64,000 bases of DNA from Micavibrio sp. (GCA_030824965.1 JAPJQV010000003.1:62001-126000), one strand, 5' to 3'. Counted from the stretch's first letter, positions 42,359 through 50,419 are shown. Notes: generated from the letters alone by a model not told the origin. Numbers and translations: made by a program.

Positions 42359-43680
42359 GCGAACCGGATACAATTTATGCACTGGCAACCCCGCCGGGGA
42401 AAAGTGCGGTTGCAATTGTGAGGGTATCGGGACCATTTGCCCATTTAAGCCTGATGAAACTGGCCCCTCAACAACGACTGCCCAAATCGCGCCAGGCTTG
42501 TGTGCGCAGCATTTTTACGTCTAAAGGAGATAAGATTGATGATGCTCTGGTGCTGATTTTTGCTGCGCCAAATAGCTTTACTGGTGAAAATATAGTTGAA
42601 TATCAATTACATGGAGGATGGTCAGTTGTTCAATCTTTGCTGCAGCAATTATCGCAGCAAGAAAATCATCGCATGGCGCTTCCAGGTGAATTTACCCGTC
42701 GCGCTTTTGAAAATGGCAAGCTGGATCTGACTGAAGCTGAAGCAATTGCGGATCTGATCGACGCTGAAACCGAACTTCAACGAATACAAGCTTTGGGTCA
42801 GCTTTCGGGTTCTCTGGAACGTATGTATGAGCGGTGGAAAATCCGCTTGTCTCATACTCTGGCATTAATGGAAGCCGATCTCGATTTTTCTGACCAGGAT
42901 TTGCCTGAAGATATTTTGTTGCAGGTTCAGCCGGATATCTCGGATCTCGCAGAAGAAATTTCTGCGCATCTGGATGATAATCGTCGCGGCGAAAGAATGC
43001 GCAATGGATTTAACCTTGTCATTCTTGGCGCCCCTAATGCCGGTAAATCTTCTTTATTAAACGCACTTTCCCAGCGTGATGTTGCTATTATTTCTCCATT
43101 GGCTGGCACGACCCGCGACATTCTTGAAACTCACTTGGACATTGGTGGATATCCTGTAATTTTAGCTGATACGGCCGGATTGCGCTCCGAGACGCCTTCT
43201 GATGAACAGGGCTTGATTGAAGCCCAGGGAATAGATCGGGCAAGGAACAGGGCAGAGAACGCCGATATCAAAATATTGTTATTTGATGCTATTGCAGGAC
43301 GTGACACTGAAACCTATGCATTGAGAGACCAGAATTCTATCATTGTCTACAATAAAACAGACGTAACCAGTGCGCCTGATGACGGTATTGCCATCTCCGC
43401 CTTGACGGGGCAGGGGCTTGAGAATTTGCTGCAGCAAATTGTGCAGCAAATTGAATCGATTATGGGTGGCAGGACATCACCTGCGTTGACCAGAACACGG
43501 CATCGCGAAGCGCTCGCTAAGACAAAAGAAGCTCTTATCCGGTCTGCAAATGCAGAATTACCTGAGCTGGCGGCTGAAGATTTGCGCTTGGCAATCCGGC
43601 ATCTGGGATCAATTACAGGTCGGGTCGATGTCGAAGATCTGCTGGACATGATTTTTCGAGACTTTTGTATCGGGAAGTAA
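42355..43680 (+). CDS. mnmE: tRNA uridine-5-carboxymethylaminomethyl(34) synthesis GTPase MnmE
   Basis: MnmE works with MnmG (encoded at 46813) to modify uridine 34 of certain tRNAs. The 441-residue protein has the formyl-folate-binding N-terminal domain, a helical domain, an inserted G domain with GAPNAGKSS, DTAGLR and NKTD motifs, and the C-terminal catalytic Cys in CIGK (438-441). The length is normal. The stop codon abuts the stop of the convergent H1-like gene with no gap. DUF6489 precedes it with a 4-nt overlap. Confidence 0.97.
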   Translation: MSEPDTIYALATPPGKSAVAIVRVSGPFAHLSLMKLAPQQRLPKSRQACVRSIFTSKGDKIDDALVLIFAAPNSFTGENIVEYQLHGGWSVVQSLLQQLSQQENHRMALPGEFTRRAFENGKLDLTEAEAIADLIDAETELQRIQALGQLSGSLERMYERWKIRLSHTLALMEADLDFSDQDLPEDILLQVQPDISDLAEEISAHLDDNRRGERMRNGFNLVILGAPNAGKSSLLNALSQRDVAIISPLAGTTRDILETHLDIGGYPVILADTAGLRSETPSDEQGLIEAQGIDRARNRAENADIKILLFDAIAGRDTETYALRDQNSIIVYNKTDVTSAPDDGIAISALTGQGLENLLQQIVQQIESIMGGRTSPALTRTRHREALAKTKEALIRSANAELPELAAEDLRLAIRHLGSITGRVDVEDLLDMIFRDFCIGK

Positions 43681-43965
43681 TTATTTTTTAGATTTTTTTG
43701 CCACGGCCATATTATCGACCAAATTAGGATAGGGCCGTCCGGCTTTCTTGGCGCGTGCTTTCGCCGCTTTCTTTTTCGCAGGGGTTAGTTTGGTCGAAGA
43801 CTTAGCCGACTTTTTCTTTGGATTTGACTTGTTCCAAGGCGCTTTTTTAACCGCCTTTTTAGCAGCTTTTTTGGCTGTAGTTTTCTTTTTTGCCGCGACT
43901 TTCTTGGTTCCAGTTTTCTTACGGACTGGTTTTTTTACAGCTGTTTTCTTTTTTGCTTCAGTCAT
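43681..43965 (-). CDS. Lysine-rich histone H1-like protein
   Basis: The 94-residue product is about one-third lysine and has repeated KKxAxKK and KKTxAKKAAKK blocks, the composition of eukaryotic H1 tails and of bacterial H1-like nucleoid proteins. The C-terminus is less repetitive (GRPYPNLVDNMAVAKKSKK). It probably binds DNA or RNA non-specifically. It is transcribed downstream of parB and toward mnmE; its stop abuts the mnmE stop. Gene-prediction shadows are likely in such sequence, but the long frame and the specific C-terminal tail support it. Confidence 0.75.
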   Translation of the reverse strand: MTEAKKKTAVKKPVRKKTGTKKVAAKKKTTAKKAAKKAVKKAPWNKSNPKKKSAKSSTKLTPAKKKAAKARAKKAGRPYPNLVDNMAVAKKSKK

Positions 43966-44001
43966 GCCCTACCTACAAGGGTAGGGGTTTTAGGTTCCGT
44001 A

Positions 44002-44088
44002 TTATCCGGCAGTCATAATTCCATTGACGAAGATCATAAGTACACTGACCAGTGCCATCATAGTCGCGCCATAAGTAAAATCTATCAT
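44002..44088 (-). CDS. Tiny single-pass membrane protein, 28 residues
   Basis: A 28-codon frame reads MIDFTYGATMMALVSVLMIF and continues VNGIMTAG to TAA. AGAAGGATCAAA precedes the ATG, a fair Shine-Dalgarno site. The product is almost wholly hydrophobic with a single predicted membrane helix. It is one of two similar tiny frames in the 345-bp gap between the H1-like gene and parB. Such proteins often act as subunits of membrane complexes or as regulators; no homolog is recognised. Confidence 0.5.
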   Translation of the reverse strand: MIDFTYGATMMALVSVLMIFVNGIMTAG

Positions 44089-44159
44089 TTTGATCCTTCT
44101 CTGAGATTATTGTAGATAAGGACAAGGGTATGCAATCCTTATGCCATTTTCATAAATAT

Positions 44160-44243
44160 TTATGTTATGATCGGTCCGATTAACAGGAGTATGAATACGC
44201 TTCCACGTATTAAAATCGTCGTTTTATATGCAGCATCAAGCAT
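44160..44243 (-). CDS. Tiny single-pass membrane protein, 27 residues
   Basis: A 27-codon frame reads MLDAAYKTTILIRGSVFILL and continues LIGPIIT to TAA. AAAGGAATTTAAA precedes the ATG. The product has a short charged start and one hydrophobic segment. The ribosome site lies in a possible hairpin (AATTCC pairing with GGAATT), which might limit translation. It is located between parB and the other tiny frame at 44002, in the same orientation. Confidence 0.5.
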   Translation of the reverse strand: MLDAAYKTTILIRGSVFILLLIGPIIT

Positions 44244-44310
44244 TTTAAATTCCTTTCTTTACAGGAATTAAGATGCAATAGTCATGCCAATTTACATATC
44301 TTATATGACT

Positions 44311-45288
44311 CTAGCCTTTGATCGCCAATCGACCCGGATTATGGGATAATCGATGAAGGACTTCATCCAGCTGGTCAAGATTTTTGAATGAGATTGTAAG
44401 TGAGCCTGTCTGTGTGTCGACCATATCGATGCTGACATTCATGCCGACAACATTGGAAATTTCCCGCTCAAGAGAAAGCGTATTGATATCTTTTTCTTCT
44501 GCGCCTTTCTCGATTTTCTTGCCCAGATTATCCATCTTCTTTTTGCCAATGGGAGAATTGCCCTTGTGTTCACCCGCAAGCTTTTCCGCCTGACGGACAT
44601 TTAGATGGCCTTTGGCAATTCTTTTCGCAAGCTCAAGCTGTGTGCGATCGTCGAGACCGAGCAGGGCGCGGGCGTGACCGGCGGTAATTTCACCATCTTC
44701 AACCATACCAACGACTTCTGCTGACAATTCTGCGAGACGAAGCATATTGGCAACGTAAGAACGTGATTTGCCGACTTTCTCTGCGACCTGATCCTGGCTG
44801 TAATTAAAAGTATCGATTAATTGTTTTAGAGCGCGGCTTTCGTCGATCGGATTTAAATCCTCGCGTTGCAGGTTTTCGACTAAACCGATTTCAAGAGCGG
44901 TTTTATCATCCATCTCGCGGATAATGGCCGGAACCTGATGAATCTGCGCTTTCTGGGCAGCGCGCCATCTTCGCTCACCGGAGATTAATTCATACGTGCC
45001 ATCGCCGACAGTCCGAACAACGATAGGCTGGATCAAGCCATGTTCGGCGATTGAATCGGCGAGTTCCTGAATCGTTGAATCGTCAAATGTATGGCGTGGC
45101 TGGTATTTGCCCGGAACGATTTGAGCTACGTTTAATACGCGGCGACCATCGGATGTTTTGGTTTGCGGCTCCTCGCTTTTGCTTTCACCCTTGATAATAG
45201 GTGCAGCCCCTGGCGTTTCACCTTCATCATCGCCAAAAAGAGCATTAAGGCCGCGTCCCAATCCGCGTGGTTTTTCTGCTGCTGACAT
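44311..45288 (-). CDS. parB: Chromosome partitioning protein ParB
   Basis: ParB binds parS sites and spreads along DNA, now known to depend on CTP. The 325-residue protein has the N-terminal ParB/Srx domain with the CTP-binding motif GERRWRAA, followed by the helix-turn-helix with QDQVAEKVGKSRSYVANMLRL. The C-terminal dimerisation domain ends FKNLDQLDEVLHRLSHN. Two perfect parS sites lie 1.2-1.5 kb upstream in rsmG. Its start lies 1 bp after parA, so the two form one unit. Confidence 0.97.
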   Translation of the reverse strand: MSAAEKPRGLGRGLNALFGDDEGETPGAAPIIKGESKSEEPQTKTSDGRRVLNVAQIVPGKYQPRHTFDDSTIQELADSIAEHGLIQPIVVRTVGDGTYELISGERRWRAAQKAQIHQVPAIIREMDDKTALEIGLVENLQREDLNPIDESRALKQLIDTFNYSQDQVAEKVGKSRSYVANMLRLAELSAEVVGMVEDGEITAGHARALLGLDDRTQLELAKRIAKGHLNVRQAEKLAGEHKGNSPIGKKKMDNLGKKIEKGAEEKDINTLSLEREISNVVGMNVSIDMVDTQTGSLTISFKNLDQLDEVLHRLSHNPGRLAIKG

Positions 45289-45289
45289 A

Positions 45290-46186
45290 TTAAGCGACCT
45301 GCTCGGTTTGATTTGAATTTATAGGAGTAAGCATATTTCTCTCGCGGCGAATAATTTCACTGGCAAATTGGATATAAGCCTGAGATCCAACACATTTCAT
45401 ATCATAAACAATGGCAGGCAAACCGTAAGAGGGCGCTTCTGATAAACGGACATTACGAGGAATAACCGTTTTGTAGACCTTGTCACCAAAGAATTCTCGC
45501 ACATCGTCTGCCACGGCACTCGATAAACGGTTTCTCGGATCAAACATGGTTAAAAGAACGCCATGGATATCAAGCGCAGGATTAAAAGCTGCTTTGACGC
45601 GATCGATTGTTTTTACCAAGTGGGAAAGCCCTTCTAATGCATAAAACTCGCATTGTAGCGGAACTATGATCGCATCGGCGGCAACGAGCGCATTTAATGT
45701 TAAAAGCGACAAAGAAGGTGGGCAATCGATGAGAACATAATCATACGGCATCGGTCTGCGTAAAGCCTCGCGAAGACGATATTCACGACGCTTTGTAGTC
45801 ACCAGTTCGATTTCAGCACCGGATAAGTGAATGGAAGAGGGTAAAACAAAAAGGTTTGGGACCTTTGTTGTAACAGCCAGCTCTGCCGGGTTTAGGTCTT
45901 CTTCAAAAATAAGGTCATAAGCACTTTTGCGAATATTAGAGCGTTTGACGCCTAATCCGGTACTGGCATTTCCTTGAGGGTCCAGATCGATAAGCAAAAC
46001 ACGCTTGCCGACAGCAGCCAGTGCCGTTGCCACATTTACAGTAGTAGTGGTTTTACCAACGCCGCCTTTTTGGTTACAAACAGCCAGTAGACGCGGAATT
46101 TGCCCTTTTATGCTCGAAATATTAGCTTTTTTTAGAGAAACAGGCTGACGAGGAGCTGCGTTGGCAGCATCAAGAGCTGAAATCAT
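45290..46186 (-). CDS. parA: Chromosome partitioning protein ParA
   Basis: ParA is a deviant Walker-type ATPase that binds DNA non-specifically and moves ParB-bound origins. The signature KGGVGKTTTTVN follows a 30-residue N-terminal extension (SALDAANAAPRQPVSLKKAN), longer than in most relatives. DLDPQGNASTGLG, the Walker B-like VLIDCPPSLSLLTLNAL, and the C-terminal YGLPAIVYD region are standard. It follows rsmG by 31 bp. If the extension is untranslated, the start could be further in, but no better ribosome site is obvious. Confidence 0.97.
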   Translation of the reverse strand: MISALDAANAAPRQPVSLKKANISSIKGQIPRLLAVCNQKGGVGKTTTTVNVATALAAVGKRVLLIDLDPQGNASTGLGVKRSNIRKSAYDLIFEEDLNPAELAVTTKVPNLFVLPSSIHLSGAEIELVTTKRREYRLREALRRPMPYDYVLIDCPPSLSLLTLNALVAADAIIVPLQCEFYALEGLSHLVKTIDRVKAAFNPALDIHGVLLTMFDPRNRLSSAVADDVREFFGDKVYKTVIPRNVRLSEAPSYGLPAIVYDMKCVGSQAYIQFASEIIRRERNMLTPINSNQTEQVA

Positions 46187-46217
46187 TTTACACCTTATTG
46201 TTTGGAAGAATTCGACT

Positions 46218-46823
46218 TTACGGGATTCGTTTAATATTGGTCAACAAAATTATACGTCCATTTATGTCTGTTTGACTTTGATAAAGTGAATAATTAAAGT
46301 CAAACAACATTCTTGCTTCTGAAACTTCGTTTTCAATCTGAACGCCTTTTAAAAAAATTAAATTTATTTTTTTATTTTTTGACCACCACTTTTCAGTCAG
46401 GGTGAGTAGTTTATTCAACGGGGCTAAAGCTCTCGCCGTTATAAAGTCCGGAGGTAATAAATCCACAGCTTCTACACGCGCGTTGTGGATTGTAACGGGG
46501 ATATTTGTTTCACGTGAAACAGATTTAAGAAATTGACATTTTCTTTGATCGGATTCGATTAAAAAAATGTTTAAACCTGTTGCAGCCAGCACTAAACCAG
46601 GAAAGCCTGCTCCAGAACCAATATCGTAAATTAATTTTGCATCAGGTGGAATAAGTGAAGCGATTTGCAAGGAATCTTTAAAGTGCCTATTTTTAGCATC
46701 TGGAACAGTTGAAGGCGCTATAAGATTTATTGTTTGTTGCCATCTATTTAATAATTCCAGATAAGCATCAAGTTTTACGTTTGTTTCACGTGAAACATTA
46801 TACTCTGGCAGATTAAGCAGCAT
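46218..46823 (-). CDS. rsmG: 16S rRNA (guanine(527)-N7)-methyltransferase RsmG
   Basis: RsmG methylates G527 of 16S rRNA using S-adenosylmethionine. The 201-residue protein has the SAM-binding glycine loop DIGSGAGFPGLVLA and the ITARALAPLNKLL segment. Two perfect parS sites lie inside the coding sequence. Each encodes the same peptide, VSRETN, at residues near 10 and 105. The start overlaps the mnmG stop by 11 nt, so it is translationally coupled to mnmG. Confidence 0.96.
   Translation of the reverse strand: MLLNLPEYNVSRETNVKLDAYLELLNRWQQTINLIAPSTVPDAKNRHFKDSLQIASLIPPDAKLIYDIGSGAGFPGLVLAATGLNIFLIESDQRKCQFLKSVSRETNIPVTIHNARVEAVDLLPPDFITARALAPLNKLLTLTEKWWSKNKKINLIFLKGVQIENEVSEARMLFDFNYSLYQSQTDINGRIILLTNIKRIP
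46506..46521. promoter_or_regulatory. parS site 1 (inside rsmG)
   Basis: TGTTTCACGTGAAACA, the canonical 16-bp parS palindrome, occurs here with no mismatch. ParB should nucleate on it. It encodes VSRET of RsmG. Confidence 0.95.
46782..46797. promoter_or_regulatory. parS site 2 (inside rsmG)
   Basis: A second perfect TGTTTCACGTGAAACA lies 276 bp from the first, near the start of rsmG. It too encodes VSRET. A half-site, TGTTTCAC with a degenerate right arm, follows near 46835 at the end of mnmG. Confidence 0.95.
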
Positions 46824-48690
46824 TGCGGTTTTTTTGTTTCACATGGCGCAGAAGGGCTGTTAAAGCGGCTGGTGTAACGCCTGGAATTCTAGATGCAGCA
46901 CCCAAAGTTTCGGGTTTAGCCTGATTTAGTTTTTGCTGAATTTCTATTGAAAGACTGCCTATTTGTGAGTAGTCCATATTTTCAGGAAGATGCAAAGATT
47001 CGTCTTTTTTAAAAGCGATAACATCGGATTCTTGACGATCCATATAGCCTGAATAAATAGCGTCAATTTCCAATTGTTCACGAATAAAAGAAGGAATTTT
47101 ATTCATTTCGGGCCATATTTTTGTCAAATCATCCCATTGAATCGTTGGATATCTTAAAAGCTCCAATGCCGAGCGTCTTTGTCCATCCATCGTAATCTGG
47201 ATGCCAAATTTAACCAATTCATTGGGTGTCATTTTCAGTGTTGACATTAATTCGCGGCCAATTTTCAGCTGGCCAGATTTTTCAGACCAAGCCAAAATTC
47301 TAGGGGAGGTGACGCAACCGATCTGAATTCCTAGATCAGTGAGGCGTTGATCCGCATTATCGGCCCTTAATCTTAGTCTATATTCAGCACGGCTTGTAAA
47401 CATACGATAAGGTTCAGGAGCGCCGCGTGTGATAAGATCGTCGATCAAAACGCCTATATAAGCGGTCGCGCGGTCAAGAATAAAACTTTTATCCGGCTGT
47501 AAAACCGATAAAGCCGCATTAATTCCGGCCATAATTCCTTGGGCGCCAGCTTCTTCATACCCTGTCGTTCCATTAATCTGGCCAGCCAAAAAGAGATTTT
47601 TTTGACGTTTGGATTCCAAAGTGGATTTTAGATCGCGCGGGTCGCAATAATCATATTCAACGGCATAGCCATATTCCAAGACCTCGACATTTTCGAGTCC
47701 CTGAATAGAACGCAAAATTTCATCCTGAATATCTTCGGGCAAAGATGTCGAAATACCGTTTGGGTAAACCGTATGATCATCAAGCCCTTCCGGCTCAAGG
47801 AAAATCTGATGCCGTTCTTTATCCGCAAACCGCATAATCTTGTCTTCAATCGACGGGCAATAACGCGGGCCTTTACTTTGAATCTGGCCTGAATACATCG
47901 GTGCCCGGTGGATATTATCCTGAATAACCTTATGGGTTTTCGCGCTTGTATACGTCATATAGCAGGAGATCTGCGGAACGCTAATCTTGTCGGTCAGGAA
48001 AGAAAAGGGCACCGGATTTTCATCGGATTTCTGTTCTTCAAGAATAGACCAGTTGATCGTTCTTCCATCCAGCCGCGCCGGTGTGCCGGTTTTCAGCCGG
48101 CCCATAGGCAGGCCTAATTTTTCCAAAGTCAGCGCTAGTCCGACAGACGGACCTTCGCCAACGCGTCCAGCCGGAATCTGTTTTTCGCCGCGATGGATAA
48201 TACCGCGCAAAAAAGTGCCGGAGGTAATAACAACCGATTTCGCGCCGAGTTTTTGACCGTCTTCCAAAGTAATGCCAAAAATAGCATTATTTTCGATAAT
48301 TAAATCTTCAGCCGAACCCTCGACAATTTCTAAATTTTCATAATCATTGAGAATGCGTTGCATGGTTTCACGGTATAATTTCCGGTCGGCCTGCGCTCTC
48401 GGGCCGCGAACCGCCGGTCCCTTGGAGGCGTTCAGCATTCTAAACTGGATCCCGGCCTGATCGATGACGCGGCCCATCAGCCCGTCAAGCGCATCGATCT
48501 CCCGCACCAGATGGCCCTTGCCCAAACCGCCAATCGCCGGGTTGCACGACATGACGCCGATCGTATTTTTCTTATGGGTCAGAAGGGCTGTTTTTGCACC
48601 CATCCGCGCCGAAGCCGCCGCCGCTTCGCAACCGGCATGCCCGCCACCGATTACGATTACGTCATAAGAAGCTTCGAATAAATTTTCCAT
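46813..48690 (-). CDS. mnmG: tRNA uridine-5-carboxymethylaminomethyl(34) synthesis enzyme MnmG
   Basis: MnmG is the FAD and NADH-using partner of MnmE for wobble uridine modification. The 625-residue length is normal. The FAD-binding motif VIGGGHAGCEAA is at residues 12-23. GGLGKGHLVREIDALDG and the signature GPRAQADR and GYEEAGAQGIMAGINAA segments are also present. It heads an mnmG-rsmG-parA-parB operon. A perfect DnaA box lies 22 bp before its start codon. Confidence 0.98.
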   Translation of the reverse strand: MENLFEASYDVIVIGGGHAGCEAAAASARMGAKTALLTHKKNTIGVMSCNPAIGGLGKGHLVREIDALDGLMGRVIDQAGIQFRMLNASKGPAVRGPRAQADRKLYRETMQRILNDYENLEIVEGSAEDLIIENNAIFGITLEDGQKLGAKSVVITSGTFLRGIIHRGEKQIPAGRVGEGPSVGLALTLEKLGLPMGRLKTGTPARLDGRTINWSILEEQKSDENPVPFSFLTDKISVPQISCYMTYTSAKTHKVIQDNIHRAPMYSGQIQSKGPRYCPSIEDKIMRFADKERHQIFLEPEGLDDHTVYPNGISTSLPEDIQDEILRSIQGLENVEVLEYGYAVEYDYCDPRDLKSTLESKRQKNLFLAGQINGTTGYEEAGAQGIMAGINAALSVLQPDKSFILDRATAYIGVLIDDLITRGAPEPYRMFTSRAEYRLRLRADNADQRLTDLGIQIGCVTSPRILAWSEKSGQLKIGRELMSTLKMTPNELVKFGIQITMDGQRRSALELLRYPTIQWDDLTKIWPEMNKIPSFIREQLEIDAIYSGYMDRQESDVIAFKKDESLHLPENMDYSQIGSLSIEIQQKLNQAKPETLGAASRIPGVTPAALTALLRHVKQKNRNAA

Positions 48691-48933
48691 GCGGCAATTG
48701 ATACATCAGCCTGTGGATAAAAAGCAATCAAATAGCTTTATCAGAGCCAAGCGGGGATACCGGCCCGGGATGGATAAATGAAGAGCATGGAGCCGGAAGC
48801 CGCCTTGACGGGGCAAGGTAAACACAGACCATATTCGAACAGATCCGGACAGATAAAGGGGGGGGGGCGGGATTGAATGAAGCGGGAAACAGATTGTCCT
48901 GACTCGAGCCAAGGCTCGTCACAATCGCGTCAC
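48691..48933. other. Upstream region of mnmG, with a G10 tract
   Basis: This 243-bp stretch separates mnmG from the repeat array. It contains the DnaA box at 48712-48720 and a run of ten G residues at about 48858-48867. Short minus-strand frames cross the G-run and would encode a PPPP tract, but none looks real. I see no set of DnaA boxes or AT-rich unwinding element that would make this an origin. Confidence 0.5.
48712..48720 (-). promoter_or_regulatory. Perfect DnaA box upstream of mnmG
   Basis: TGTGGATAA on the plus strand is TTATCCACA on the minus strand, 22 bp before the mnmG start codon. DnaA boxes beside mnmG (gidA) are common near bacterial origins. Confidence 0.45.
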
Positions 48934-49056
48934 CGCAACTATCTCATCTGCTATCGTAAATTAAAAAGAAAAGAGCCATAAAAAGCCATCGAAAAGATTT
49001 TTGATATGAGCCGTTCTTGCGGGAGCCATCGCCTCTTGCTCACTCGCATGGAGCGC
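48934..49056 (+). repeat. Array repeat R, copy A (partial, degenerate)
   Basis: The copy starts CGCAACTATCTCATCTGCTA and is colinear with copies B and C for about 120 bp, up to CTCGCATGGAGCGC, then diverges. The lipoprotein-like frame of the repeat (see copy B) is broken here by TGA and by ATA in place of the ATG-like position. It marks the left edge of the array. The 180 bp that follow, to 49238, hold no gene that I can support. Confidence 0.8.
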
Positions 49057-49238
49057 GAACAGTTCGCTTCAATATGTGATGAATTTTTCTGCATTGACGG
49101 TTTACTGTTTCTTGCACAGACTGCGCATGTATTCAAAAGCTATCTGGGAAGGCTTCATGATGTTCATAAAAATAAAGCCACCTTGAGCCAGTGCTCGGTG
49201 AGATAAATTATTTACACAAATTTTTAGGAGAGTTTTTC

Positions 49239-49850
49239 ATGAAAATGATTTTCAAAAGATATATTCTAGCCCTGTCAAGTGTGTTGATTATATCGTTTTT
49301 GTCCGTTCAAAGCTTTTCGGCTACTGACATAGTTGCATCGCGTCCAAATCCCATCATTCCAGGATGCACGAATAATCCCTTACATAATAAAAACAAAATG
49401 GTCATGGGGCTGGATAATGTCCTCTTGTATGTTGAAACTGACGAGAAGGTTCCCGAGGGTGAAATCCTTCCTTACCAACTTAAAAAGAAAGCTCTAACAG
49501 AAAGATCTATTGCAGCGTTAAAGTCCGGCGCACTTAGATGTATGCAAAGCGAAAACCCAGACGAATCGCTTAAAGAGCCTATTATTTTAACTTCTAGAAA
49601 TGACCCTCGAATTCTCGATAAGAATAATCTAACTGTAATTATACAGACAATCTATTTTTCAAAGAAAAGATACACGCTTGTAGGGCCATTTTTCCTGATA
49701 AGTGGAAAAGTTTTTAGGCCGGATAACAATGAAAATTTGATTAAGGCTATGTCTGAGGTTGTGGGATGGCAGCCTGTTTTTCCAGAAAAAATGAGCGATC
49801 GTGAAATTGAGACTATGATAAGTAGCGCATTAGGGCACTTAAACGATTAG
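49239..49850 (+). CDS. Secreted protein of the array (S1)
   Basis: Starting at ATG 49239, preceded by AGGAGAG, the product is 203 residues with a signal peptide (KMIFKRYILALSSVLIISFLSVQSFSA). The mature part is basic-polar and strand-rich, with two cysteines (IIPGCTNN and ALRCMQSE). It is a distant relative of the protein at 51781. Both have a DKNNL-hydrophobic strand followed by a hydrophobic patch (TVIIQTIYF here, IVFVRV there), a similar size and a secretion signal. Unknown function. It is the first intact gene of the array. Confidence 0.7.
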   Translation: MKMIFKRYILALSSVLIISFLSVQSFSATDIVASRPNPIIPGCTNNPLHNKNKMVMGLDNVLLYVETDEKVPEGEILPYQLKKKALTERSIAALKSGALRCMQSENPDESLKEPIILTSRNDPRILDKNNLTVIIQTIYFSKKRYTLVGPFFLISGKVFRPDNNENLIKAMSEVVGWQPVFPEKMSDREIETMISSALGHLND

Positions 49851-49867
49851 TAAAAATGGGGGAATAA

Positions 49868-49969
49868 ATGAATTATGATGATTATAAAGATCTCCTTTTA
49901 AAATTTAACTGGAGCGGGTTAGGTTCTTCAACAACAGCTACTGTTTTCTCATCTGCTATCGTAAATTAA
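49868..49969 (+). CDS. Truncated YDxY-type peptide of the array (Y1)
   Basis: A 33-codon frame begins MNYDDYKDLLLKFNWSGLGS, with GGGGGAATAA-like sequence before the ATG. It is related to the N-terminus of the 143-residue protein at 50420 (MPSYNDYQTILLSYNFIGG) and of the peptide at 51390. After the shared part it runs into repeat copy B and ends there. So it is a truncated version, produced by a recombination junction. Confidence 0.5.
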   Translation: MNYDDYKDLLLKFNWSGLGSSTTATVFSSAIVN

Positions 49970-50240
49970 AGAGAAAAAGAGTCATGAAAAACCATCGAAA
50001 AGATTTTTGATATTAGCCGTTATTGTGGGAGCCATCGCCTCTTGCTCTCACATGGAGTACAGCATATCCGACGAAGGCCGCGATAACCGGAGATATTGCA
50101 ACCTTATTTTGCATCAAATAAGTTTACAACCGATGGTATAATTCAAGAAGCTTTGTCGCGTTACGTTTTGACAAGCGATACTTTGTGACGCATCATTTCA
50201 AAATTAATCAGGGGAGATTCGATGAAGAAATTATCCAAGA
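49947..50240 (+). repeat. Array repeat R, copy B
   Basis: This copy runs from CTCATCTGCTATCG to the GGGGAGATTCG leader and first codons of the K1 gene, about 290 bp. In one frame it encodes KPSKRFLILAVIVGAIASC, a lipoprotein signal with lipobox IASC. The frame has no ATG or GTG at a sensible place (the nearest in-frame codon is ATT; the ATG is one base out of frame). The frame stays open from 49965 to 50141. A TATAAT at 50137-50142 could serve the next gene. Confidence 0.85.
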
Positions 50241-50404
50241 GACAACAGGTCACAATATTCTCATTAATTTTGGCATGTCTAGTTTTCGCGATATATCTTT
50301 TAAGCCGCGAAAGTCAGAGTTTAAATAGGGATTGTCGTCGTGATCAAAATGGCGAGTGTTTGCCTACGTACATTAATAAAGGCAAAGGATTTCATACAAG
50401 ATAA
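50222..50404 (+). CDS. Small membrane-anchored Cx7C peptide (K1)
   Basis: This 60-residue product starts MKKLSKRQQVTIFSLILACL and has one membrane segment (residues about 10-28). Its outward tail carries C-RRDQNGE-C, a C-x5-G-x-C motif. It is one of three paralogs; the others are at 51113 and 51601. GGGGAGATTCG precedes the ATG in all three. The conserved N-terminus, membrane helix and tail motif, despite length variation in between, argue that all three are expressed. Role unknown. Confidence 0.65.
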   Translation: MKKLSKRQQVTIFSLILACLVFAIYLLSRESQSLNRDCRRDQNGECLPTYINKGKGFHTR

Positions 50405-50419
50405 TTAAGGGAGAGAGTA

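Noticed and set aside
46830..46850. Third parS site at the end of mnmG
   Set aside because: Only the left half (TGTTTCAC) matches; the right arm reads ATGGCGCA.
48706..48922. Two overlapping minus-strand frames across the G10 run
   Set aside because: They encode proline runs from the homopolymer and have no start signals; overlapping frames are typical of non-coding GC-rich sequence.
48691..48933. Replication origin candidate upstream of mnmG
   Set aside because: Only one DnaA box and no AT-rich unwinding region; in alphaproteobacteria the origin is usually elsewhere (near hemE).
49970..50221. Repeat R as a mobile element or insertion sequence
   Set aside because: No transposase frame, no terminal inverted repeats and no target duplications; the copies are direct repeats inside one locus.
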